Shown here: piece by piece, positions 42,714 to 50,034 of the stretch
Layout of the letters: every line of letters starts with the position of its first letter
Numbering within the stretch: the first letter of the stretch is position 1
Made by a program: the position numbers and the translations under genes
Source: Kofleriaceae bacterium
Lineage (GTDB): Bacteria; Myxococcota_A; Polyangia; Haliangiales; Haliangiaceae
DNA length: 53,979 nt
NCBI GenBank assembly: GCA_022842285.1
Contig: JALHPV010000007.1
Location: 1 to 53,979 of the forward strand
Direction: 5' to 3'
Notes under the pieces: generated by a model
Seen by the model: the letters and a program-made list of their open reading frames with translations, nothing else
Databases searched by the model: none
What the model was told of the DNA's origin: nothing

Positions 42714-43217
42714 GTGCAGGCACCAGAGGCGACGGTGGCGATGCTCGTCATCGCCGCCCAGACCGGGAGCCGCCCCGCGTTCGCCACGCTGTACGAACGC
42801 TTCCATCGCGTCGTGCACGCCATCGCTCTCGCGCGCGTCTCGGCGAGCGACGCCAACGATGTCGTGCAGGACGTCTTCGCCGAGGCCTGGGCGAAGCTCG
42901 GCGGCGTGCGCGAGCCCGCCGCCTTCCCAGGCTGGATCGTGATGCTCGCGCGCAGCCGCGCTATCGATCACGCGCGCAAGCAGCGCCCGACCGAAGCCCC
43001 GGGCGACCTCGCCGTCGAGCCGCCGCCTCGCGCCGAAGCCGCGGCCGCCCTCGACGCGCTCCGGGCCTTGCCCGACACGTATCGCGAGACGTTGATCATG
43101 CGCCTCGTCGAGGGCCTCTCCGGCCCCGAGATCGCCGAACGGACCGGGATGACACCCGACTCGGTCCGCGTACACTTGCATCGCGGCATGAAGCTGCTGC
43201 GCGAGGCCCTGCAGTGA
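42714..43217 (+). CDS. ECF (group 4) sigma-70-family sigma factor
   Basis: 167 aa from GTG 42714 (GTG 42693 and ATG 42741 are alternatives). Sigma region 2: FATLYERFHRVVHAIALARV, then DVVQDVFAEAWAKL and WIVMLARSRAIDHARK. Region 4: ALRALPDTYRETLIMRLVEG, then IAERTGMTPDSVRVHLHRGM. Regions 3 and 1 are absent, as expected of ECF factors. The stop overlaps the FecR-like start (GTGA, 43214-43217), so the sigma factor and its partner are made together. Target promoters might include 41424-41513 or its own, but no bipartite ECF motif is evident by eye. Confidence 0.93.
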   Translation: MQAPEATVAMLVIAAQTGSRPAFATLYERFHRVVHAIALARVSASDANDVVQDVFAEAWAKLGGVREPAAFPGWIVMLARSRAIDHARKQRPTEAPGDLAVEPPPRAEAAAALDALRALPDTYRETLIMRLVEGLSGPEIAERTGMTPDSVRVHLHRGMKLLREALQ

Positions 43218-44203
43218 GCAACGACTACCTTTACGATCGCTCCGGCAGCGATCCCGAGGTCGCGCAGCTCGAGGAGCTCCTCGGCGCCTACCGACACGAC
43301 GCACCGCTGCGCGAGCTCCCGGGCACGCCCGTGCGGTCGCTGCGCGCGCGCCGCATCGCCTTGATCGCCGTACCGGTGCTCGCGGCCGCTGCCGTGGTCC
43401 TGGTGGTGCTACTGCGCCGCACGGAGGAGGTGCCGCGAGCGGCGACGGCGTGTACGGGCGACACCGGCTTCGCCTTCAACGTCACCGGCGGGAGCGCGAG
43501 CTGCGCCGGGGGGGCCGCGAGCACGGGCTCGCTCACCGTCGGCGACTGGTTCGAGACGGCTCGCGACGGTGTCGCCAACGTGAAGGTCGCAAATATCGGC
43601 GAGATGACCGTGTACGGCGATAGCAAGCTGCGCCTCGTCGGTACCGGCCCGAACGAGCACCGCCTCGAGCTCGCGCACGGCAAGCTCTCCGCGCACGTCG
43701 TCGCCCCGCCTCGCATCTTCATCATCGATACGCCCGCCGCTGCGGCCGTCGACCTCGGCTGTGCGTACGACATGGAGGTCGACGGTGCGGGGCGGACGCA
43801 TCTGCGCGTCTCGACGGGGGCAGTGTCACTCGAGGGCAAGGCGGGGCACACCGCCTACGTGCTCGCCGGTCACGAGGTCGACGTGGTCCCCGGCCGCGGC
43901 CCCGGCACGCCCGTCGCCATCGACACGACGCCGGCCGTGCGGACCGCGGTCGCGAAGCTCGATGCGGGCGAAGCCGCCGGCTTGCCCGCGTTGCTCGAGG
44001 CCGCCCAGCCGAACGACATGGTCACGCTGTGGAATGTCGTCGCGCGCACCGCGGGCGCGCAGCGCGTGCAGGCGATCGCCAAGCTGGAGACCTTCGCGCA
44101 GCTGCCGCTCGACGTGTCGCGCGAGCGTGTGCTCGCCGGCGAGCCCGCGGCGCTCGACGCGTGGCGCGAGAGCGTCATCGCGCGCTGGCTCGCGCCCTGG
44201 TGA
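43214..44203 (+). CDS. FecR-domain membrane protein, probable anti-sigma / sigma regulator
   Basis: 329 aa. The cytoplasmic N-terminus (about 1-48) is followed by one membrane helix (about 48-68, IALIAVPVLAAAAVVLVVLL). A periplasmic FecR domain spans about 100-230 (GDWFETARDGVANVKVANIGEMTVYGDSKLRLV split across strands, HRLELAHGKLSAHVV, FIIDTPAAAAVDLGCAYDMEV). FecR proteins pass an envelope signal to the ECF sigma factor encoded beside them. There is no zinc-binding anti-sigma motif (HxxxCxxC). Its stop codon abuts the convergent gene inside a 20-bp palindrome. Confidence 0.9.
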   Translation: MSNDYLYDRSGSDPEVAQLEELLGAYRHDAPLRELPGTPVRSLRARRIALIAVPVLAAAAVVLVVLLRRTEEVPRAATACTGDTGFAFNVTGGSASCAGGAASTGSLTVGDWFETARDGVANVKVANIGEMTVYGDSKLRLVGTGPNEHRLELAHGKLSAHVVAPPRIFIIDTPAAAAVDLGCAYDMEVDGAGRTHLRVSTGAVSLEGKAGHTAYVLAGHEVDVVPGRGPGTPVAIDTTPAVRTAVAKLDAGEAAGLPALLEAAQPNDMVTLWNVVARTAGAQRVQAIAKLETFAQLPLDVSRERVLAGEPAALDAWRESVIARWLAPW

Positions 44204-44213
44204 TCACCAGGGC
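44194..44213. other. 20-bp perfect palindrome spanning two abutting stop codons
   Basis: GCCCTGGTGATCACCAGGGC is centred exactly between the TGA of the FecR-like gene (44201-44203) and the TGA of the minus-strand membrane protein (44204-44206). Both proteins therefore end Pro-Trp-stop from the same bases. It could act as a compact bidirectional terminator hairpin. Confidence 0.7.
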
Positions 44214-44569
44214 CAGAGGCCCCAGGTGAAGTAGCCACCGGCGAGCCCGAACGCCGCGAGCGCCCACGCCCCGAAGAGCTGGAGCCGCCGCTCGGGCCAG
44301 GCCCGTGGCATCACGCGGCAGAGGCCGGCACCGACGAGCGCGCCGACGGCGAGGCCGCCGAGTCCCCACAGGACGAGGCCGACGAAGTGCATCGCGATGC
44401 CCCCGAAGCCGCCGCTCGCGAAGGCCCACGTCCCGCGCACCGGCAGATACGCGAGGTGAGTCCAGCGGCCCCAGTCGCTCGCCGTGTACGCGAACGCCGC
44501 GCCGATCAGCGCGCACATCGCGATGACGTACGCCCGCTGCGACGTCGGCATGCCGAGGGGGCCCGTCAC
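44204..44569 (-). CDS. small polytopic membrane protein, last gene of the cytochrome conduit operon
   Basis: 121 aa from a GTG at 44569 that overlaps the 18-heme cytochrome stop (GTGA); ATG 44551 is an alternative. Three or four membrane segments (YVIAMCALIGAAFAYTA, FGGIAMHFVGLVLWGLGGLAVGAL, LFGAWALAAFGLAGGYF) and a C-terminus TWGLWPW. No heme or quinone motif is obvious, though one His (MHFVG) lies in the second segment. It could be the inner-membrane link to the conduit, as CymA-like or other quinol-side proteins are in known systems; that is inference from position only. Confidence 0.7.
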   Translation of the reverse strand: MTGPLGMPTSQRAYVIAMCALIGAAFAYTASDWGRWTHLAYLPVRGTWAFASGGFGGIAMHFVGLVLWGLGGLAVGALVGAGLCRVMPRAWPERRLQLFGAWALAAFGLAGGYFTWGLWPW

Positions 44570-46113
44570 TTCGATCCCGGATGGCAGCGCGCGCACGCCG
44601 TGCCCGTCACCTTGAAGGCGGTCGTGCCGTCGTGACAACCGACGCACGTCACCTTCGCCGGGGCGGCGAGGTCCATCACCGTCGCGCCGGTCAGGTCCGT
44701 GTGGCACGTGGCGCACGGCGCCGACGTATGCGGGACGTGGGAGAACCGCGCGCGGACCGACCACGGCGCGGTCCGGCGCGCGTGCTCGCGGCGCGCGGCG
44801 AGCCCCATTTGATGGCAGCCCTCACACGCCGAGAGGATCGGCGAGGCGCCACCGGCTGCGGCGTGACAGCCCGCCCCGGTGCACGCCTTGTGTCCGCGCG
44901 GCGGACGAAGCTCCGTGGTCGGCGTGGCGAGGGCATGGCAGGCCACGCACGCCGTGGCGGCGTGCTTCGTGTGGTCGAGCGTGCTGCCGAGCTCGCTCTG
45001 CGACGGTGGCTCGCGATCGGGGATCAGGCGGCGCCACGGCTCCGTCGCGTTGTGGCAGGCGCCACAGATGGTGGGGATGCGGCGCGCGAAGTCGGCTTCG
45101 TGGCAGGCCGCGCAGGCCGCGTGACTCGCCACGCGGGGCTCGCCGCTCGCCGTCAACGAGTGACAGGCGGCGCAGGGCAGGTTGGCGGCGACGTGCCCGG
45201 GGCGCGCGTGACCGAAGCGCTCCTGCGGACGCGCCACCTCGTAGCGCTCGACGGGTTCTTCCTGGTGACACCGGGTGCAGGCTCCGCTCGTCGCGAAGGC
45301 GGCTTGCCCGTCGTGGCAACCGGACGGGCCACACGCCGCCATCGGTACCCGCGGCAGCTGGCGATCGTCGGTGGTGAGCACGGCGGCGTGACAGGTGGTG
45401 CAGGTCGCCCCCGCGCCTCCGCGCTTGGCGTGCGTGTCGTGAGAGAAGGTCTTCGTCACGAAGATCTGCGTCTCCTTGGTGCGCACCATCGCGAGGGGCT
45501 CCGGCTTGCCCGACGCCGGCGAGTGACAGCCCGCACAGGCCGTCATCGCGGGGCCCTTGCCGGCCGTGCCGGCGCCGTCGTGGCAGCCGAGGCATCGGGC
45601 ATGCGGCGCGGGCGGCTTGCTCTTGCTCTTCGCATGGCACGTGGCACACGCGACCGCGGCGTGCCGCTTGTGCGGGGCCTCGAGGGCATAGTCCTGGTAG
45701 AGCGTGTACGGCGGCATGCCCGGCGCGAGGGCGGCCTTCGTCGGAGCGGCGAGCGCGGCCTCGCTGTGACAGGCCGTGCACACGCGCAGGCGCTCCGGCG
45801 GCTCGGTGATCGGCGATGGCTTCTTCCCGAGCTTCGCGGGCGCTCCGCCGTGACACGCGCCGAAGCACGCCGCGTGGCCAGGCACGCCCACGAGCCGGCC
45901 GGTCTTCAGCTCGTGGCAGGCCGTGCATGCGATCGCATCGGCGCCCGACACCGAGACGTCGCGGTCGTGGAGATAGTGGTCGAAGCCCTCGCGCGTTGGC
46001 TTCGGCTGCGCCCCGGCGAGCCCGACGAGCCCGAGCGCGAGCCCGAGGACAACCACCGCCGCGCGCCGCAGGAGACCGCGACGGGCCGCGCGTCCGGATC
46101 GGGGAGGTCGCAT
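44566..46113 (-). CDS. 18-heme periplasmic-type cytochrome c (MtrA-like role)
   Basis: 515 aa. A Sec signal (AAVVVLGLALGLVGLAGA) has no lipobox. I count 18 heme-attachment motifs: 15 CxxCH, one CX3CH (CFGACH) and two CX4CH (CGPSGCH, CTGAGCH). Distal histidines occur as F/L-x-H-x-x-H pairs (FDHYLH, FSHDTH, LDHTKH, FSHVPH) typical of cytochrome c3/c7-like modules. The ATG shares a base with the barrel gene stop (TGATG). It would form a long heme wire inserted in the beta-barrel, carrying electrons across the outer membrane. Known MtrA has 10 hemes, so this is larger. Confidence 0.88.
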   Translation of the reverse strand: MRPPRSGRAARRGLLRRAAVVVLGLALGLVGLAGAQPKPTREGFDHYLHDRDVSVSGADAIACTACHELKTGRLVGVPGHAACFGACHGGAPAKLGKKPSPITEPPERLRVCTACHSEAALAAPTKAALAPGMPPYTLYQDYALEAPHKRHAAVACATCHAKSKSKPPAPHARCLGCHDGAGTAGKGPAMTACAGCHSPASGKPEPLAMVRTKETQIFVTKTFSHDTHAKRGGAGATCTTCHAAVLTTDDRQLPRVPMAACGPSGCHDGQAAFATSGACTRCHQEEPVERYEVARPQERFGHARPGHVAANLPCAACHSLTASGEPRVASHAACAACHEADFARRIPTICGACHNATEPWRRLIPDREPPSQSELGSTLDHTKHAATACVACHALATPTTELRPPRGHKACTGAGCHAAAGGASPILSACEGCHQMGLAARREHARRTAPWSVRARFSHVPHTSAPCATCHTDLTGATVMDLAAPAKVTCVGCHDGTTAFKVTGTACARCHPGSK

Positions 46114-47831
46114 CAGTACACCCCCGACGCGATCAGCCGCAGGCTGCGATAGCCATTGATCTCGGGGGCGCTGTCGAGCTCACTCGACGCGTCGTACTGC
46201 GCGAACAGCCGCACGCGGGGGCCGAGCCACGCATCGACCGTGAGCCGGCCGCCGCCGCGCAGATCACGGTCCGGTACGGCTGTCATGGGATCGGCGTACG
46301 CCGCATCGAAGCGCGTGCGCCGGCCGTAGAGCTCGAGCGATGCCGAGAAGCGCCGGGCTCCGAGGGTCATGCGGATGCGCGTACCGAGCTCGGTGAAGCC
46401 CGCTTCGCCCGTGACCCCGCTCGTGGCGATCGCGTCGGGGAAGAGCGGCGTGTCGATGATGGGCTCGGCGGTCTCGCGGCGCGTGGTGCGGGTGAGGGCC
46501 GAGAGCGCGACGGCCGCCTGCCGCCGGAGGCGGACTTCGAGCGCTCCGCCCACCTCGAGGTAGCTCTGGGTGAAGCTGTTCGCGGGCGTGAGCTCGTCGC
46601 GCAGATCGACCGCGCCGGCCACGCGCGCGAGCAAGTCGACGTTTTCTGCGATCAGCGTTCCGCCGCGCACCGAGCCGATGAGCTGGGGCAGCACCGGGCC
46701 GAGATCGAGGTAGCGCCGCGCCTCGAGGACGTCCTCCTGGCGGCGCACGGTGAGCGTGGGATCCCAGCGCCAGTCGTCCTCGTCGCGGCGCATGACGTCG
46801 AAGACGAAGTTCGTGACCTCCTTGTAGCGGGCGCGGACCTCGAGGCGCTGGGTCGCGACGTGCCCGTCGAGGCCGCGCACGGAGGCGATGACGGCCACGT
46901 CGTCGCGGGGGCGCCAGTCGGCCTCGAACAGCGCACTCTGCGAGCCGGGCTGGCCGGTCGCGTCGGAGCTGGTCAGCGTGAGGTACGAAGCGGCGAGCGC
47001 GATCGGCAGCGGCGTCGAGAGAAAGCGCAGATCGACGCGGACCGTGCCGCCCGCCACCTGCGGCTGCGACTCGTCCAGCGCGCGGGTGTAGCCCGAGCGA
47101 CGCTGCCCGGCGAACGCCTGGATCGACAGGGCGGGGCCCTCGTACGCGACGTTCAGGCCGAGCATGCGGACCTGCCACGAGCTGTAGAGGAACTGATCGC
47201 CCGCCCGCACGCGCAACCGGCGCAGCGGACCGAACCGCTCGGGGACGAAGTCGCGCAGCTCGGCCCAGCCGCTGCGGACTTCGGTGCCGCTGCGCTCGAA
47301 CCACGTCGAGATCGGCGGCGCGACCGGGACATCGCGCTCGAGCGTGGGGTCGAAGGCGGTCAGCTTGCGGGCGACCTGGAACCGCGCCGAGAAATAGGTC
47401 GACAGGCTCGAGAGTCCGACCCCGCGCGTGCTCGCATAGCCCTCGCCAAACCCGTACGAGCGCAGCGTCGCGAAGTCCTGTTCGCCCGCGTTCGCGATCG
47501 CCCCGTCGAGGGATGGGCGACCACTCGGGCGCGAGCCATCGAGCTGGTAACCGACGTTCACCGAGAACGACATCGACTGCCGCAGGTCGCGCAGCGCGGT
47601 GGCGGCATCGACGGTGCGCGTCTTCGCGGGCGCCTGCGCCTTCAGGGGCATCGGTCCGACAACCGGACGCCCCGCGGCGGGAGGAACCGAGGCCGGGGTG
47701 GCCTGCGCGGCGCGACGCATCCGCAGCGACGTACGCACGGGGTCGCGCGTGATCTGGAGCTTCGGCCGCGGCTCCGCCTGCGCGACGCTCGCGCCGAGCA
47801 CGCCGAGCACGATGACGCCCAGCGTCCTCAT
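46113..47831 (-). CDS. outer-membrane beta-barrel of a porin-cytochrome conduit (MtrB/PioB-like)
   Basis: 572 aa from ATG 47831, which overlaps the 15-heme cytochrome stop (ATGA); the longer frame to 48476 is shadow of that cytochrome. Signal peptide MRTLGVIVLGVLGASVAQA. From residue about 90 the sequence is a series of amphipathic strands, such as SFSVNVGYQLDG, STYFSARFQVARK, FLYSSWQVRMLGLNVAYEG, LEVRARYKEVTNFVF and RIRMTLGARRFSASLELYG. It ends LRLIASGVY, with the terminal aromatic residue used for BAM-dependent insertion. No CxxC. Position between two multiheme genes identifies the probable role; direct similarity to MtrB cannot be shown by eye. Confidence 0.82.
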   Translation of the reverse strand: MRTLGVIVLGVLGASVAQAEPRPKLQITRDPVRTSLRMRRAAQATPASVPPAAGRPVVGPMPLKAQAPAKTRTVDAATALRDLRQSMSFSVNVGYQLDGSRPSGRPSLDGAIANAGEQDFATLRSYGFGEGYASTRGVGLSSLSTYFSARFQVARKLTAFDPTLERDVPVAPPISTWFERSGTEVRSGWAELRDFVPERFGPLRRLRVRAGDQFLYSSWQVRMLGLNVAYEGPALSIQAFAGQRRSGYTRALDESQPQVAGGTVRVDLRFLSTPLPIALAASYLTLTSSDATGQPGSQSALFEADWRPRDDVAVIASVRGLDGHVATQRLEVRARYKEVTNFVFDVMRRDEDDWRWDPTLTVRRQEDVLEARRYLDLGPVLPQLIGSVRGGTLIAENVDLLARVAGAVDLRDELTPANSFTQSYLEVGGALEVRLRRQAAVALSALTRTTRRETAEPIIDTPLFPDAIATSGVTGEAGFTELGTRIRMTLGARRFSASLELYGRRTRFDAAYADPMTAVPDRDLRGGGRLTVDAWLGPRVRLFAQYDASSELDSAPEINGYRSLRLIASGVY

Positions 47832-49117
47832 GGCCCGCCTCGCAGCGCCGACGTGTCGTGGCAGTCCCCGCACGAGATGATGCCCACGGGCCCATCGCTC
47901 GCGGCCACGCCCGGGTCCGCCGGGTGACAGGTGAGGCACGGGCGGACGTTGATGCGCGCCTGCCGGCCATGCTCGACCCCGTACGAGCCGAACATGCCGT
48001 GCGAGCGCGGGCGCTGCGCGTGACAGGCCGTGCAGATCTCCGGCGCGTGGCATGTCGCGCAGGTCTCGCGATCCGCGGCCGCCTCCAGGCCATGGTCGAG
48101 CTCGCGCCACGTGATGCGATGGTTCGCGGGGAGCATCGTCTGATGACACTCGTCGCAGGCCTGGAACGGGCTGCCCGACATCTGCGTGTGGCAGCCGGCA
48201 CAGCGCGCGGCCGAGGCTGCGGCGGCCTCCGCGTGGTCGCGCCGGAACGCGATGGTGTGATCGAGCGGCCGCTCCGTCGCCGGCAAGTGCGACCGCGGCG
48301 CGATGGCGGTCAGCGTCGCCGCGCGCTGGCGGTGACACGTCTCGCACACGCGCATGCGCTTGTCGTATGGCACGCGATCGACGTCGTCGTGACACGAGAC
48401 GCAGCTCTCGACGCGCGGTGCGCCCAGCTCCGCGAGGCTTCCTGCCTTCGCCGTGCCGGTGTGGCACGTGTCGCACCGGATCGGCTTGCTCTTGCGATCA
48501 CTGCGATGCCGGTCGTGATCGAAGGGCCGCAGGTCGCCCGTCATCAGCCGGCTGGCGGTGCGCTCGCGCATACCGCCCTGGTGACAATCGCGGCACGCGT
48601 CCATATCGGGAGCTCCCGCGAGCCGCACCTCCGGCGCGTGGCAGCGCGCGCACGTCGCATGGTCGGGGCGCGCGAGCGTCGCGTTGCGGGTGTGGCAGTC
48701 CCCACACGCGACGTGAAACCCGACGCGCTGCTCCATCCGTCCCTGGTCGAGGTGGACCTGGTGCGAGAACGTCGACGGCATCAGCTGGTACGCGTCGACG
48801 GAGGGGTACGGCTTCAGCGGCGCCTGCAGGGTCGGCTGCGCGACGACCTCGGTATGGCAGACCTGGCAGAACAAGGTCGGCGCCGCGAGGAACTGCCGCG
48901 CATGGCACTGCCCCCCATCGCACGGTGCATGGTCGTCGGCGCCTGGCCGCTCGCCGGCGCGGTGACAGTCCCCGCACGCGATCGCGCCGTGCACCTCGTG
49001 CGGCATGCGCGTCGGATCGATCGGCGCGGCTGGCACCTCCGTCGTGCGCGTCTGCGCGCAGCTGGCCACGGCCAGCCCGATGCTGACCAGCAGCACGATC
49101 CATGCGGCCCCGCGCAC
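47828..49117 (-). CDS. 15-heme lipoprotein cytochrome c (MtrC/Oma-like role)
   Basis: 429 aa from a GTG at 49117 (VRGAAWIVLLVSIGLAVASC); no ATG fits the signal peptide. The lipobox VASC makes it membrane anchored. I count 15 heme motifs, 14 CxxCH plus one CX4CH (CDGGQCH), spread from residue about 45 to the end. Pairs such as FSHQVH and FDHDRH supply distal ligands. In known conduits a lipoprotein cytochrome either decorates the cell surface or docks at the periplasmic side; which applies here is unknown. Starts 17 nt after the methyltransferase stop. Confidence 0.87.
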   Translation of the reverse strand: MRGAAWIVLLVSIGLAVASCAQTRTTEVPAAPIDPTRMPHEVHGAIACGDCHRAGERPGADDHAPCDGGQCHARQFLAAPTLFCQVCHTEVVAQPTLQAPLKPYPSVDAYQLMPSTFSHQVHLDQGRMEQRVGFHVACGDCHTRNATLARPDHATCARCHAPEVRLAGAPDMDACRDCHQGGMRERTASRLMTGDLRPFDHDRHRSDRKSKPIRCDTCHTGTAKAGSLAELGAPRVESCVSCHDDVDRVPYDKRMRVCETCHRQRAATLTAIAPRSHLPATERPLDHTIAFRRDHAEAAAASAARCAGCHTQMSGSPFQACDECHQTMLPANHRITWRELDHGLEAAADRETCATCHAPEICTACHAQRPRSHGMFGSYGVEHGRQARINVRPCLTCHPADPGVAASDGPVGIISCGDCHDTSALRGGP

Positions 49118-49134
49118 GGGGCGAACATACTCGA

Positions 49135-50034
49135 TCAGCCGGAAAGCTCGTCCAGATCGGCCAGATCCACGTGGGGTCGATCGGCGGTCACCGGGCGCAG
49201 CACCTCGGCGGCGCGGCGGGGCGCATGAGGCCGCCACCACAGAACCGAGAACGCGGGGTGCCCCATGGTGTACGTGGCCACCAGCCGCTCGCCAGGGAGC
49301 CTCGCCGGAATCGCGTCGCGCACGCAATGGACGACGATCAGCGGCTCGCGTCGCGCGAAGAGCGCCTCGAAGAACCTGCCCGACGTGCGCTGCCAGATCG
49401 GTTCACCGTCGGCCGGGTCGGTGGTGCTCGCGGGCATGGGCGCATTGCACGTCACGAGGTCCGGCCGACCGATGTCACCGCCGACATCGCCCACCGCCGT
49501 GTCCAGCGCGACCCCCGAGAGCGCCGCGCCCAGCCGCGCGAACGCCACCGCGCGCGGGTTCAGGTCCGTCGCGGTGCGGGTCGTCGCGAGCTCGGGCCGC
49601 GCGAGCATCGCGATGGCGCTGCCGCACGCGAGGTCATGCCAGTGCCCGTACGTCCCGCGCGGGATCGCGGAGAGCAGGTGGTAGCTCGAATCGTCGGGCC
49701 AGCAGACGAGGTGCTCGGTCTCGTCGGCATCCGCGCGGTCACACGCGATGATCGACGAGCGCAACGGCAGGAGCGCCAGCGTCGCCCGCACGCGCGTGCG
49801 CGAGCGCTCCACGAGCCCGGCCGCCAGCAGGTCGTCGAGAGGGAGGCGCGCGGCACGGTCGACATCGAGCTCGATGCCGGCGACGAACATCGCGAGCGCG
49901 ACCGATGCGGGCGTGATGGGCTGGTCGAGCAACCGCGAGGGATAGAGGGCGGAGAGGCGGTCGGTGCCGGCCCAGGCCGCGAGCGCGCGCGGCACGAGCC
50001 CCAGCGCTCGTAGCTTCGCCCCGAGCTCATTCAT
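49135..50034 (-). CDS. class I SAM-dependent methyltransferase in the cytochrome operon
   Basis: 299 aa from ATG 50034, overlapping the TPR gene stop by 8 nt; the long upstream frame to 50436 is shadow. An N-terminal winged-helix-like region (RLPLDDLLAAGLVERS) is followed by the methyltransferase domain. Its SAM motif I is HDLACGSAIAML, with acidic loop TDLNPRAVAFARL, and motif IV is VTCNAPMP, an N-[A/P]-P-M variant of the NPPY seen in N-methyltransferases acting on planar nitrogens. The target could be rRNA, protein glutamine or a small molecule. Its place inside the conduit operon is unexplained. Confidence 0.75.
   Translation of the reverse strand: MNELGAKLRALGLVPRALAAWAGTDRLSALYPSRLLDQPITPASVALAMFVAGIELDVDRAARLPLDDLLAAGLVERSRTRVRATLALLPLRSSIIACDRADADETEHLVCWPDDSSYHLLSAIPRGTYGHWHDLACGSAIAMLARPELATTRTATDLNPRAVAFARLGAALSGVALDTAVGDVGGDIGRPDLVTCNAPMPASTTDPADGEPIWQRTSGRFFEALFARREPLIVVHCVRDAIPARLPGERLVATYTMGHPAFSVLWWRPHAPRRAAEVLRPVTADRPHVDLADLDELSG

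Noticed and set aside
41514-44203. The ECF/FecR unit as a classic iron-uptake (FecI-FecR-FecA) system
   Set aside because: No TonB-dependent receptor or siderophore gene is present next to it.
44194-44213. 20-bp palindrome as a phage or plasmid attachment site
   Set aside because: There is no integrase, no duplication of the site, and no change of gene content or base composition on either side.
46113-48476. A 787-residue barrel protein starting at 48476
   Set aside because: Its first 215 residues are the shadow of the 15-heme cytochrome. ATG 47831 with signal peptide and ATGA overlap is the real start.
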